Shown piece by piece: positions 1-9,333 of a stretch of 64,000 nt of DNA (position 1 is its first letter; the number at the start of each line of letters is the position of its first letter). A program made the position numbers and the translations under genes. The DNA is from WTKD01 sp965243525 (GTDB lineage Bacteria > Spirochaetota > Spirochaetia > WTKD01). Below the pieces are notes generated by a model, which did no database searches, had not been told where the DNA came from, and saw only the letters and a list, made by a program, of their open reading frames with translations. The stretch covers positions 868,001 to 932,000 of the forward strand of contig OZ251568.1 of the NCBI GenBank assembly GCA_965243525.1. Reading direction: 5' to 3'.

Positions 1-2960
1 AAAATTTCTATAATTGTGCTCCCGGACATTATGCAGCATTGCTTTTTCAAGGAAACGGGAACATCGGCATCCCGGCAGTTCTTGAAGAAGATTTTGAATT
101 CAGATTGGGGCCCTATTGCAATGGATTTTATGAACTTGCCAAGCTTAACTATCCCGAAAATTTTTATGGATCCACAAGGAATGGGCAAGTGCTTATCGAT
201 CTTCCCGATATCACCGGGATTGAACTCTATGTCAACGGCGAACGCTTTTCTCCTTCAACTGGAACCCTCCAACACCACACCCGCATACTCGATTTCAAAA
301 CAGGAATTCTAACACGCACCATCCACTGGACAAGTGAAAACGGAAATTATATTGAAATTAGCATAAAACGTGCAGTTTTGCACAATTATCGTGGCCGTAT
401 TGCATGGTCATATGAGGTATGCGCCCCTCGCGAAGACTGTGAGCTCACCTTTTCTACGCAGCTATTCATTCCGGCATCAAAAACATCTGAGAATCTCGAT
501 CCTCGTCTCCCGCATACGTTGTCTGAACAGATATTCGAACCCCTTGAAGAAATCATCCGCAGCCGCCAACTGTTGTATAGTTTCAAAACAATTAAAAGCA
601 ATCTCTATGTCAGTTGTGGTGCAACACATTATATACACACTAAAAACGCCGATTGGCAGTACAAAGATCTTGCCCTCACTGGAACTTGCTTTGCAGAAGC
701 AGGGAAAAAAACAATTCTTGAAAAACACGTTGTCTATGAATACAGCAACGAAGAACATCATGCTGATCTGGTCAAACTCGTGCGAAAGGAACTCTCAGAG
801 AGTGCCCAAAAAGGAGTCCAACCTTTGCTTGAAGAGCAACGCGAATACGTAGAGCGTTTCTGGCAACTTGCCGGCATTGAGCTTGAGGGAGAACCCGCTA
901 TCATCCAGGGGCTACGATTTTCGCTGTTCAGCCTTTTGCAGTCGACTCCGCGATTCGGGATACGAAGCATTTCTGCAAAGGGGCTGAGCTCGAATAAATA
1001 CGATGGGCATTATTTTTGGGATGCAGAGGTGTATAGCATGCCTTTCTTTTTGTATACAGCCCCGGAAATAGCGCGTAATCTATTACATTTTCGCTATGCC
1101 CAACTTGATAATGCCCGAGCGCATGCACAGCATCTGGCATTTAAAGGAGCACTCTATCCTTGGCGAACAATCAACGGGGATGAAGCATCGTCGTATTTCT
1201 TGGCTGGGACGGCACAATACCACATCAATGCCGATATCGCCTATATGATAAAACAGTATTTTTTGGTAACCAAAGACTGGGACTTCATTTTGCGAGAGGG
1301 TGCAGAAATTTTGTTTGAGACTGCGCGTTTCTGGGCGGGAGTAACCAGTTATATCCCTGAAAAGGGGTATTGTATCGCAGCAGTTACCGGACCAGACGAA
1401 TACACTGCCTTGGTGGATAACAACTATTTTACAAATGTAATGGCACGAGAGCACCTTCGGTTTGCGTCTGAAGTTGCAGCACAAATGGAGGCTGAATTCA
1501 CAAAAGAGTTTCTTGCAGTTTCAAACAACATCAACCTTGATAAAAAAGAAATCAACAATTGGCAACATATTGCAGAAGAAATGTATCTTCCGGTTTCCAA
1601 AGAATATGGCATGCACGCCCAAGATGATAGTTTCTTGTCACGAGCACGCTGGAATTTTGAAGAAACCCCTCCCGAACACTATCCACTGCTCCTGAATTTC
1701 CATCCATTGGTGATCTATCGACAACAAGTGTTGAAACAGCCCGATGTCGTGCTTGCAAACGTATTCCTGCCTGATGACAGCCCGCTTGCCGTGCAACGCA
1801 GAAATTTTCGATATTACGACCCCATCACAACTGGAGATTCCTCGCTTTCTCCCTTCATTCGCTCCATTGCCGCGGCACGACTCGGTGATATGGACTATGC
1901 TTGGGAATATTTTTTTGAATCTGCGCGCATGGATCTGAGCAATCTCAACGGAAACACCGATCATGGCGTCCACCTCGCTGCGATGGGAGGAACATGGATG
2001 GCATTGGTCCTAGGATTTGGAGGCGTCCGTGTAGAGGAAAAACTGGTGCAGTTCAGCCCACGATTGCCAAAGGATCTATCTTTCTTGCAATTCGCAGTAC
2101 GTATCCATAGCTCGCACATCAAAGTAGCCATTACCCATGAAAAAACCACTTATACCCTTCTCGAAGGACCAAGGATTAAAATCAAACATCACAACACCAT
2201 ACATACACTGACAAATCAACGCCCTAAAAAAGTGTGTAAACGTCATCCTGAACTTGCTGCAGTCTTATTTGATCTTGATGGTGTGCTCACTAGTACCTCA
2301 GAACAACATTATCTTGCATGGAAAAAAATATGCGATGAATATGACATCAGTTTTAATCGAACTGTCAATGAAGAACTCCGAGGGGTAGGTCGCGCACAAT
2401 CCTTGGAAACCATCCTCAAACACGCCCAAAAACGTATTTCAGATGAACAATTCACCGAGATTATCACAAAGAAAAACGATGCCTATGTTGCATCTCTGCA
2501 ATCGCTGTCAGAAAAAGATATATTTCCTCACACAGTCGATCTTATCGATAAACTAAAACGTGCGGGCCTCGCGGTTGCGGTTGTTTCTGCAAGCAGGAAT
2601 GCCCCGATTGTATTGCGGCAGACAGGATTGTACGACGTATTCGACTATATCGCAGATCCAGAGCAAGCCTATTTTGGCAAACCAGATCCTGAACTTTTTC
2701 TCAACACCGCCGAAGCCTTGAAACTCGTGCCAAGATCCTGCATTGGCGTTGAAGACTCCGCTGCCGGCATCCATTCAATTAAAAAAGCAATGATGCTTGC
2801 GGTCGGTATTGGCCCTGCTGCACAGAACGCCCATACACAGGTGAACTCTATCGCAGATCTTACCCTTGCCATGCTCCAAGAAGAGTTTCAGAAATTTGCC
2901 GAAAAAGACGAATCAGTCTCTCTCGACATCGTCCGGTTACGCAATAAGAATAATCCTTAA
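1..2960 (+). CDS. GH65 disaccharide phosphorylase fused to beta-phosphoglucomutase (5' partial)
   Basis: The reading frame is open to the left window edge, so the start lies upstream. An in-frame TTG at 39 is not the true start, because family-conserved sequence (FQGNGNIG, the usual NGYLG region) surrounds it. The first ~740 residues are a glycoside hydrolase family 65 phosphorylase: GALYPWRTINGDE, then GTAQYHINADI, then the TGPDEYT motif whose Glu (codon 1398-1400) is the general acid. From about 2250 follows a HAD beta-phosphoglucomutase domain: nucleophile motif FDLDGVL (Asp codon 2271), the LRGVGR substrate loop, SASRN, and GKPDP plus GVEDSAAGI. Known family chemistry is phosphorolysis of an alpha-glucobiose to beta-glucose-1-phosphate, which beta-PGM converts to glucose-6-phosphate. 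I infer that the fusion does both steps in the cytoplasm. The disaccharide (maltose, trehalose, kojibiose, nigerose or glucosylglycerol) cannot be read from the sequence. Confidence 0.93.
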   Translation, partial: NFYNCAPGHYAALLFQGNGNIGIPAVLEEDFEFRLGPYCNGFYELAKLNYPENFYGSTRNGQVLIDLPDITGIELYVNGERFSPSTGTLQHHTRILDFKTGILTRTIHWTSENGNYIEISIKRAVLHNYRGRIAWSYEVCAPREDCELTFSTQLFIPASKTSENLDPRLPHTLSEQIFEPLEEIIRSRQLLYSFKTIKSNLYVSCGATHYIHTKNADWQYKDLALTGTCFAEAGKKTILEKHVVYEYSNEEHHADLVKLVRKELSESAQKGVQPLLEEQREYVERFWQLAGIELEGEPAIIQGLRFSLFSLLQSTPRFGIRSISAKGLSSNKYDGHYFWDAEVYSMPFFLYTAPEIARNLLHFRYAQLDNARAHAQHLAFKGALYPWRTINGDEASSYFLAGTAQYHINADIAYMIKQYFLVTKDWDFILREGAEILFETARFWAGVTSYIPEKGYCIAAVTGPDEYTALVDNNYFTNVMAREHLRFASEVAAQMEAEFTKEFLAVSNNINLDKKEINNWQHIAEEMYLPVSKEYGMHAQDDSFLSRARWNFEETPPEHYPLLLNFHPLVIYRQQVLKQPDVVLANVFLPDDSPLAVQRRNFRYYDPITTGDSSLSPFIRSIAAARLGDMDYAWEYFFESARMDLSNLNGNTDHGVHLAAMGGTWMALVLGFGGVRVEEKLVQFSPRLPKDLSFLQFAVRIHSSHIKVAITHEKTTYTLLEGPRIKIKHHNTIHTLTNQRPKKVCKRHPELAAVLFDLDGVLTSTSEQHYLAWKKICDEYDISFNRTVNEELRGVGRAQSLETILKHAQKRISDEQFTEIITKKNDAYVASLQSLSEKDIFPHTVDLIDKLKRAGLAVAVVSASRNAPIVLRQTGLYDVFDYIADPEQAYFGKPDPELFLNTAEALKLVPRSCIGVEDSAAGIHSIKKAMMLAVGIGPAAQNAHTQVNSIADLTLAMLQEEFQKFAEKDESVSLDIVRLRNKNNP

Positions 2961-3089
2961 CGGAAAGCCTATGCGGACCATCACCACTATTTATAGAGCA
3001 ATCTCCAGACAGTGAATGCATCAGTTGGTCGTAACAATTCACCATACCCCATCCAAAATATCAGCGATCGCAAAGCTACCAAGAATCTA

Positions 3090-3119
3090 TTGACTGCATA
3101 ATCACCAGGGGCATACACT
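3090..3119 (+). promoter_or_regulatory. Sigma70-type promoter abutting the FMN reductase start
   Basis: TTGACT (3090-3095), an 18-base spacer and TACACT (3114-3119). The -10 ends 6 bases before the ATG at 3126 and no Shine-Dalgarno lies at a usable distance, so the transcript would begin at or next to the start codon. Confidence 0.55.
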
Positions 3120-3125
3120 ATATCC

Positions 3126-3701
3126 ATGAGTAATAATCCGATTATCTCCATCGTTGTCGGTTCTGTTCGTCCTGAACGACAAGGGAGTCGAGCTGTACAA
3201 TTTTTGCAGCGATCAATTCAGAATCGAAATTGGACCATCCACATTGTTGATCCAATGCAGACACCTGCCCCCTTCCTTGAAGCGCGTTACATGGATTATC
3301 AGCAGAAAAATATCACGCCTCCTGCACCATTGGAGGCAATAGCAAAAATCTTTGCTGCATCTGATGCCTTCCTCTTTGTGAGTCCGGAATACAACTACAG
3401 TATTCCTCCAGCCCTCTCAAATCTTGTCGATCATTATCGTCCTGAATTTAAACGAAAGCCAGTTGGTATCGTTACGTATTCAATGGGCCCCTTTGGCGGC
3501 GTTCGCGCAGGGGTTCAACTGTATACCTTGGTTGCTGCACTTGGTGCCGTTTCTGTTCCAGATACATTGCCCATTCCAGCGATACAAACCCAACTCGACG
3601 AACAAGGCAAACCAATCAACAAAGACATGCAGAAATTTGTAACTCAATTTCTTGATGAGGTAGAATGGTATATCCAGACATTACGATCAGCGCGATCGTA
3701 A
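3126..3701 (+). CDS. NADPH-dependent FMN reductase family flavoprotein
   Basis: A 191-residue flavodoxin-like protein. The N-terminal strand-loop IVVGSVRPERQGSR matches the phosphate-binding loop of NADPH-dependent FMN reductases and quinone/azo reductases. The middle motif SPEYNYSIPPALSNLVDH is the conserved flavin-contacting segment of this family (usual form PEYNxSxPxxLKNxID), followed by a glycine-rich stretch YSMGPFGGVRAG. Members are cytoplasmic dimers that transfer electrons from NAD(P)H to FMN, quinones or metals; the physiological acceptor here is unknown. The ATG at 3126 is preceded by a promoter but no Shine-Dalgarno. The slyD-like gene follows after 26 bases on the same strand. 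Confidence 0.88.
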   Translation: MSNNPIISIVVGSVRPERQGSRAVQFLQRSIQNRNWTIHIVDPMQTPAPFLEARYMDYQQKNITPPAPLEAIAKIFAASDAFLFVSPEYNYSIPPALSNLVDHYRPEFKRKPVGIVTYSMGPFGGVRAGVQLYTLVAALGAVSVPDTLPIPAIQTQLDEQGKPINKDMQKFVTQFLDEVEWYIQTLRSARS

Positions 3702-3727
3702 TACTGCAATAAGGATAGGGTTCAAAA

Positions 3728-4195
3728 ATGGTAGCTGCAGCAGGACATTTTGTACAACTTGAGTACACATTCACAGATAAAGAAGGAAGACTCCTTGGTT
3801 CTTCTGCACAAAGCGGATTTTATGAATTCAAAATAGGGGCCCAGGATGCTATTCCGGGGCTTGAGGAACACATTCTTGGGCTAGAACAAAATACCGAGGC
3901 AGAATTTGTCATCCCAGCCAAAAAGGCATACGGTGAACGAGACGAATCCCTGTCCGTTTCTGTACCTCGAAGTTATTTTCCTGAAGAAACGGCCATCGTC
4001 ATGGGCAATCGAGTTGCTATTAACCACAAAATCCTTACAATTATAAATTACAACGATACCACAGTGTATTTAGATGGAAATCATCCATTAGCAGGGGTAG
4101 ACCTTTGCTTTTCCGTCCGTATTCGTTCACTATCTGAAAAGAAACCAGAAAACTACGGCGGATGTGGATGTTCTTCGTCCTGTGGATGTCAATAA
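3728..4195 (+). CDS. slyD: SlyD-like FKBP-type peptidyl-prolyl cis-trans isomerase
   Basis: A 155-residue FKBP-type isomerase of the SlyD class. The isomerase half is split: residues ~1-70 hold VQLEYTF and the IPGLEEHILGL segment with KKAYGERDE, an insert-in-flap chaperone domain spans ~70-120, and the last FKBP strand is HPLAGVDLCFSVRI. The C-terminus is short and cysteine-rich (GGCGCSSSCGCQ), recalling the metal-binding tail of E. coli SlyD, which carries Ni2+ and has chaperone activity. Here the tail has five Cys and no His. The ATG at 3728 follows AAGGATAGGG. It is probably cotranscribed with the FMN reductase. Confidence 0.88.
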   Translation: MVAAAGHFVQLEYTFTDKEGRLLGSSAQSGFYEFKIGAQDAIPGLEEHILGLEQNTEAEFVIPAKKAYGERDESLSVSVPRSYFPEETAIVMGNRVAINHKILTIINYNDTTVYLDGNHPLAGVDLCFSVRIRSLSEKKPENYGGCGCSSSCGCQ

Positions 4196-4220
4196 CCATG
4201 TGTAAGTGTAAGGAAGGTTG

Positions 4221-5030
4221 GTGAATACCGTTAATCGTATACGCATTAGAGCAATACTCAAAATAATCCTACTTTACACGACCATACAGCTTGCCTGTAT
4301 AGTTTATATCGCAAAAAACACAGGAATTTTTTCTCTATTCTTTGTGGGATTTTCAGTTATTACGCATGGCATTCTCTTTACGTATCTCGTTGTTCGCCGC
4401 GGTGATTTTCGCTCACTGACAACGAATCAACCCTTCACCCACATGAACATAGCGAACTGCCTCACCACATTTCGCATAAGCAGCACTCCAACGTTTTGTT
4501 ATTGTTGCATCGTGGTTTTTCAAACACAACGTTTTGCAGTTTTTCTTGTTCTGTTTGCCGCATTGAGCACGCTTACCGATTTTCTTGACGGCATTCTTTC
4601 ACGCCGCCTAAACCAAATGAGTCCTCTCGGCAAGCATCTCGATAGCATGGCCGACTATTTTTTGCTTATCTCGGTGACCGCGACCTATGTCTATATTCAA
4701 TTTCTCCCATTATATTACGTATTGATCATCGCTGTTCGCTACTTGTTGCAGGCTGGTATTGCAATATATCTCTATTTTTTTAAAAGTACCTATACAACGG
4801 GAGCAACCACCCTTGGTAAGACCACTGTTTTTGTATTGATGCTTTTTCTTAATTTTCAGTTGCTTCGTTTTTTTCCATGGTTCACGGGAATCCTGCATAT
4901 AATAAACACGGCTTTGCTTTGGAGCAGTACTGGTCTTATGTGCATTTCTTTTATTGAACGAAGCTATTTGTTCATCCAGGATATACGTCGCGCAAAAACA
5001 AAAAAACACCCTATCCACAATCTTTCCTAG
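4221..5030 (+). CDS. CDP-alcohol phosphatidyltransferase family membrane protein
   Basis: An integral membrane protein of about 270 residues with several hydrophobic helices. It carries the CDP-alcohol phosphatidyltransferase signature near residue 120: D-x2-DG-x2-SR-x8-G-x3-D-x3-D (starting DFLDGILSRR), with Ser in place of the usual Ala. Family enzymes transfer a phosphatidyl group from CDP-diacylglycerol to an alcohol such as glycerol-3-phosphate or inositol; the acceptor cannot be told here. TTG (4218) and GTG (4221) are adjacent candidate starts, and GTG is preferred because AAGGAAGG then sits 3-4 bases upstream. The first two helices precede the catalytic core and are an N-terminal extension relative to PgsA. 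It lies 22 bases after the slyD-like gene. Confidence 0.83.
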   Translation: MNTVNRIRIRAILKIILLYTTIQLACIVYIAKNTGIFSLFFVGFSVITHGILFTYLVVRRGDFRSLTTNQPFTHMNIANCLTTFRISSTPTFCYCCIVVFQTQRFAVFLVLFAALSTLTDFLDGILSRRLNQMSPLGKHLDSMADYFLLISVTATYVYIQFLPLYYVLIIAVRYLLQAGIAIYLYFFKSTYTTGATTLGKTTVFVLMLFLNFQLLRFFPWFTGILHIINTALLWSSTGLMCISFIERSYLFIQDIRRAKTKKHPIHNLS

Positions 5031-5075
5031 GAGAGATTGCGAATCCTCACGATACAGATTGCAACATCCAAGTCC

Positions 5076-6578
5076 TCAGAGTTGGATGCGATAGAGTTCT
5101 GCGTATTTATCTCGAATATAGCGAAGGAAGGCATCAACCTGCAAGGATGAACCGGTTACATCTTGTGTAATTTCTTTCGCTGAGCGCGCTTTTCCATGTG
5201 TATGGATACGCGTTTTCTGCCAATTTCTGATTGGTTCAAAATCCCCTTTTGTGAGGTTCGTTTCATAATTGGGCAGATCCTTCTTCATTTCTGCAAAAAA
5301 CTGAGCTGCGGTCAAATTTCCCAACGCATAGGTCGAAAAATAACCAAAAGATCCGTGCGACCAGTGGATATCTTGCAAAAAGCCATTGTTATCATCTGAA
5401 GGTCGGTGATTCAGCAATGTTTGTGCCATCTCCCTCCATGCATCAGGAAGCTCTTGCACTGATAAGTCTCCCTTGATGAGCTTACGTTCAAGAAAATAAC
5501 GCAGCACAATGTGCAAATTATAACTCACCTCATCTGATTCAATGCGGATGAACTCAGTCCCCACCCGATTGATACGTTTCCACAACAGTTCCAGTGGGAC
5601 ATCTTTGTATTCCGGCACAAATTCAATCAAGCGAGGATACCAAAACTCCCAAAAAGAACGACTGCGACAGATGATATTTTCCCAGGTGCGCGATTGCGAT
5701 TCGTGAATTGTCAGCGATGTTCCATCAGACAACATCGTCTCATGCCATTTTGGATCTATCTGTAATTCATAGAGTGCGTGGCCAAATTCATGCGCACAAC
5801 TGAACACACAACTGAGCAGCACATCATAGCGTGTAGTTATGCGAACATCGTTGCTTCCAAGCGTTGTAGAAAAAGGATGTGCAGAAATATCAAGACGGCC
5901 TCGATCAGCAGGATAGCCAAGCGCATCAACTAAGGCTTTTCCGAGCGCAAATTGGGCATCATTGGGAATATGATATGATTCATGGGGAAACTGCGGTTGC
6001 TCTGCGTCCAAACAAGCGTTGCGGATCGATCGCAATTCAGGAACAAGCTTCTCAAATAAGACATCCACCTCGCTGCTCTTCATTCCTGGTTCATAGATAT
6101 CCAACAAGGCATCGTATACATCTTCAGAATAGCCAAGGTATTCTGCCTTCTCCTTCATAAGTTCAATAACATGACTCAACTGCGGAAGAAACACCGCTCC
6201 ATTGTTTTCTGCACGTGCCTGTCGCCAAGATCGAAAGGCTTGAGAAATTCCCATCGTTTCTTTTTCAACGAATGACACCGGAATGCGTTTTGCCTGGCGA
6301 TATTCACGATAGAGCTCACGAAGCAATGCGGCATCATCACTCCCTGGTGCTGCCTTTCCCGTTGGATTGTCGTCACTACAGTTGAATGCTGCCAAGACAT
6401 CTTCTGCCTGTGCTCCAGTGAGCTCAGTATGCAATAATGTTGCAATTAACGATTTTTGCTGTGCGCGTTCATCTAATCCCTTTGCAGGAAGATTGATTTC
6501 TTCATCCCATTGGAGCAATGCAAGTACCCCTATATAGTGTTTAATTCGCTTGCTTAATGAAACCAATGCCTCGTTCAT
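5076..6578 (-). CDS. M32 family metallocarboxypeptidase
   Basis: A 500-residue zinc carboxypeptidase of family M32 (carboxypeptidase Taq type), usual length about 500. The zinc motif HEFGH is followed by the third-ligand helix HESQSRTWEN, both diagnostic of M32. Other family blocks are LLQWDEEINLPAKG near the N-terminus, GYSEDVYDALLDIYEPG and DIHWSHGSFGYFSTYALGN near the C-terminus. The enzyme removes C-terminal residues from peptides and is probably cytoplasmic, as no signal peptide is present. Its ATG overlaps the thrS stop by 4 bases (ATGA, 6575-6578), so translation is probably coupled to thrS. Confidence 0.95.
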   Translation of the reverse strand: MNEALVSLSKRIKHYIGVLALLQWDEEINLPAKGLDERAQQKSLIATLLHTELTGAQAEDVLAAFNCSDDNPTGKAAPGSDDAALLRELYREYRQAKRIPVSFVEKETMGISQAFRSWRQARAENNGAVFLPQLSHVIELMKEKAEYLGYSEDVYDALLDIYEPGMKSSEVDVLFEKLVPELRSIRNACLDAEQPQFPHESYHIPNDAQFALGKALVDALGYPADRGRLDISAHPFSTTLGSNDVRITTRYDVLLSCVFSCAHEFGHALYELQIDPKWHETMLSDGTSLTIHESQSRTWENIICRSRSFWEFWYPRLIEFVPEYKDVPLELLWKRINRVGTEFIRIESDEVSYNLHIVLRYFLERKLIKGDLSVQELPDAWREMAQTLLNHRPSDDNNGFLQDIHWSHGSFGYFSTYALGNLTAAQFFAEMKKDLPNYETNLTKGDFEPIRNWQKTRIHTHGKARSAKEITQDVTGSSLQVDAFLRYIRDKYAELYRIQL

Positions 6579-8314
6579 ATTGTCACCTTTTCTCCTATTT
6601 CTTTTTGTACTTGATCTATAAATGTCTGTATGGAGAGATCATTCTTCTGATCTCCACCCCGGCGCTTATAGGAAATTGTCTGTGCCTGTTGTTCTGATTC
6701 ACCAACAATAACGATATAAGGAATCCGCTCCAATCGTGCATGACGAATTTTTGCATTCATGCGATCTGTTGATACATCTGCCGATGCACGTATTCCAACT
6801 CTTTGCAGTTGCTTTGAAATCTGTTGTGCATATTCGTTGATCGCTGGTGCAACCGGAACAACCACAACCTGTTGCGGAGCCAACCATATGGGAAATGCTC
6901 CTGCATATTGTTCAATGAGGACTCCAAAAAATCGCTCAATCGAACCAAGCAAGGCGCGATGCACCATATAGGGCGTTTTTTCCTTGCCATCAGAATCAAC
7001 AAAGGTCATCTTAAACCGACGCGGCAAGTTAAAGTCAAACTGAATCGTTGTCATCTGCCACTCACGCCCAATCGCATCGTTAATCTTGAGATCGATCTTC
7101 GGGCCATAAAATGCTCCCCCTCCCTCATCCACCGTTACCGGAATAGCAGCATGTTCCAAGGCTTGGCGAAGTGCGTGTTCTGCTTGCTCCCATTCGGCAT
7201 CGTCGCCAACACTTTTTTCAGGTTTCGTTGCGAGAAAAGCCTTGATGTCGTCAAATCCAAAATCCCGCCACAGAGAAAGTGAAAAATCAAGCGCACGCGC
7301 TATCTCTGCCTCTATTTGATCTGGAGTACAAAAAATATGTGCATCGTCTTGCGTAAATCCACGAACACGTAGCAAGCCATGTAATACCCCAGATGCCTCA
7401 TATCGATACACCGTGCCCAACTCCGCCCATCGAAGCGGCAACTCATGGTAGGATCGTTTTTTTGTGTTGTACATCATGATATGAAAAGGACAATTCATTG
7501 GTTTTGCGTAATAATCAGCCTTATCCATTTCCATAGAGGGAAACATCCCCTCGTTATAAAAATCAAGGTGTCCCGAAGTTTCCCATAGCCAAGATTTTCC
7601 AATATGCGGACTGTATACAATATCATAGCCATGTGCATAATGCTTTTTTCGCCAATAATCTTCGATAATTGTGCGTATCAGCGCTCCCTTTGGATGCCAA
7701 TATATCAGGCCCGGACCTGCTTCTTCATGCGTTGAAAACAAATCAAGTTCACGCCCAAGTTTTCTGTGATCGCGCTTTTCCGCCTCTGCAATACGGTTGA
7801 GATGGGCATGAAGTTCTTGCTTGGTCTTCCAGGCAGTTGCATAGATGCGTTGCAACATTGGTTTTGTGGAATCTCCCCGCCAATATGCACCAGCTACCGA
7901 CATGAGTTTGAACGCTCGCAGATCAATCTCCTTGGTAGTCTTAACATGGGGGCCCTTGCAAAGATCAGTAAATCTATCAACGGTATACACTGAGATCGTT
8001 GCATCCTCAGGAAGCGCATCGATGAGTTCACACTTGTATGGCTGATCTTTAAACATTGCCAAAGCCTCGGCCCGTTCGACTTCTCTGTATACAAAGTCAT
8101 GCTCAGTGCGAAGTATCTGCTTCATAGATGTCTCTATATGCAGCAAATCATCGGTTGTCAGTGGACGGGGGAGATCAAAATCATAGTAAAATCCAGTATC
8201 TATCGGAGGTCCTATAGCAGTTTTGGCATCGGGAAACATATCGAGTACCGCTTCTGCCATGATATGGGCAAGAGAATGCCGTATGGTATAGAGTTGTTCT
8301 TCTGATGAGGCCAT
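6575..8314 (-). CDS. thrS: Threonyl-tRNA synthetase lacking the TGS domain
   Basis: A class II aminoacyl-tRNA synthetase charging tRNA-Thr, 579 residues against ~640 in E. coli. The missing part is the N-terminal TGS domain: the protein begins directly at the editing domain, with HSLAHIMAEA (the HxxxH editing motif) and the later CKGPH. The catalytic core shows MNCPFHIMMY (zinc Cys), RYEASGVLHGL (motif 2), DDAHIFC (zinc His), MVHRALLGSIERF (motif 3) and a C-terminal anticodon-binding domain from PQQVVVVPVAPAI. TGS-less ThrRS is typical of spirochaetes. The ATG at 8314 lacks a Shine-Dalgarno and is preceded by a promoter-like sequence 6 bases away. Confidence 0.96.
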   Translation of the reverse strand: MASSEEQLYTIRHSLAHIMAEAVLDMFPDAKTAIGPPIDTGFYYDFDLPRPLTTDDLLHIETSMKQILRTEHDFVYREVERAEALAMFKDQPYKCELIDALPEDATISVYTVDRFTDLCKGPHVKTTKEIDLRAFKLMSVAGAYWRGDSTKPMLQRIYATAWKTKQELHAHLNRIAEAEKRDHRKLGRELDLFSTHEEAGPGLIYWHPKGALIRTIIEDYWRKKHYAHGYDIVYSPHIGKSWLWETSGHLDFYNEGMFPSMEMDKADYYAKPMNCPFHIMMYNTKKRSYHELPLRWAELGTVYRYEASGVLHGLLRVRGFTQDDAHIFCTPDQIEAEIARALDFSLSLWRDFGFDDIKAFLATKPEKSVGDDAEWEQAEHALRQALEHAAIPVTVDEGGGAFYGPKIDLKINDAIGREWQMTTIQFDFNLPRRFKMTFVDSDGKEKTPYMVHRALLGSIERFFGVLIEQYAGAFPIWLAPQQVVVVPVAPAINEYAQQISKQLQRVGIRASADVSTDRMNAKIRHARLERIPYIVIVGESEQQAQTISYKRRGGDQKNDLSIQTFIDQVQKEIGEKVTI

Positions 8315-8320
8315 ATAGTT

Positions 8321-8349
8321 ACTCTAGGGCAAACAAGGTGTTTCGTCCA
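8321..8349 (-). promoter_or_regulatory. Candidate leaderless promoter of thrS
   Basis: Reading on the minus strand: TGGACG (8344-8349), a 17-base spacer, TAGAGT (8321-8326), then 6 bases (aactat) to the ATG. Each hexamer matches consensus at four of six positions. No GGAG-like site precedes the start. Confidence 0.4.
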
Positions 8350-8425
8350 GAAATAACAAAGCCCATCGCAAAAACGACTATCTTTCGCACATTTTAGTAG
8401 ATGCTGAATGTATAGATATAGGAAA

Positions 8426-9226
8426 TTAACCTGGATAAACCTGATCAAGGAATTGATTCACTGAAGAAAGGAAGATCTGTTGCTGATCAAAATGCACAAT
8501 ATGTCCAGCATCTTCGATTTCAATCAGTTGTGCATCCGGAAAATGATGATAGAATCTTTTTTCTCCCTCTTCCTGGCGATAAGAAGAAGTAGCTCCACAT
8601 ATTTGAATGCATGGGTGGTGCGAAACTGCTTCAATTGGCTCCCAGGACCGAATGTAGGAATAAGATGTAGCGATGCCTGAGAGATTGCATTTCCAATGCA
8701 TATGACCATCCGCGTTCTTGATAAGATTCTTTAAGATAAATCCCCGCGAGATTTTGTCTGGCTCGTATTCCTTCAAAATGACCTCCGCCTCACTGCGAGA
8801 AGCAACCTCGGCGGCACTGATTTTCTGCATTCCCTCAAGGATTCGGTTGTGACTTGGCGGATAGACTTGCAAAAACATATCAACCACTATCAAGGCATCG
8901 ATCAGACTTGGATATTCCAAAGCAATACGCATAGCGATCTTTCCTCCCATGGAATGCCCCAACAAAATCACCGACTGCTGCATTAACGAATGGTTTTGCA
9001 TCAGTTTGCGGACATGTTCTGCCATCATCGCATACGATGTCGGTGTATCACTATGGAAGGATGCCCCATGGTTGACAATGTCCACCATCACACGATGAAA
9101 TCGTTCCGGCAATTTTTGAGCAATGCTCTGCCAATTTGCTCCCTCGCCAAGCAAACCATGGAGTATGACAATACAGGGCGCTGAGTCAAATGAAGATCGG
9201 ACCTCTTTGGTATACAAGGACTGCAT
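8426..9226 (-). CDS. Alpha/beta-hydrolase, YbfF-like esterase
   Basis: A 266-residue alpha/beta-hydrolase. The oxyanion segment ILHGLLGEGANW, the DIVNHGAS block (usual form DxRNHGxS in YbfF/abhydrolase-11 esterases), the nucleophile elbow LLGHSMGGKIAM with the catalytic Ser, and the C-terminal EDAGHIVHFDQ with the catalytic His are all present. No signal peptide is seen, so it is cytoplasmic. The closest type is the YbfF esterase group acting on short acyl esters; the natural substrate is unknown. It is a single gene about 110 bases upstream of the thrS start. A weak TAGACT lies 5 bases before the ATG, with no clear Shine-Dalgarno. Confidence 0.86.
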   Translation of the reverse strand: MQSLYTKEVRSSFDSAPCIVILHGLLGEGANWQSIAQKLPERFHRVMVDIVNHGASFHSDTPTSYAMMAEHVRKLMQNHSLMQQSVILLGHSMGGKIAMRIALEYPSLIDALIVVDMFLQVYPPSHNRILEGMQKISAAEVASRSEAEVILKEYEPDKISRGFILKNLIKNADGHMHWKCNLSGIATSYSYIRSWEPIEAVSHHPCIQICGATSSYRQEEGEKRFYHHFPDAQLIEIEDAGHIVHFDQQQIFLSSVNQFLDQVYPG

Positions 9227-9296
9227 GATCTAGTCTACCATAGCAACATACAAAAATTCCATGATTGTGTGGTGGGATCTTCTCAACGGTTCCTCG

Positions 9297-9325
9297 TTGA
9301 CGTTGCTGTCTTGCTTGTATATGCT
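9297..9325 (+). promoter_or_regulatory. Promoter of tRNA-Asp
   Basis: TTGACG (9297-9302), a 17-base spacer and TATGCT (9320-9325), with the predicted start about 7 bases later at 9332-9333, immediately before the mature tRNA 5' end at 9334. This implies a very short 5' leader for RNase P. Confidence 0.6.
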
Positions 9326-9333
9326 GTAAGCAT

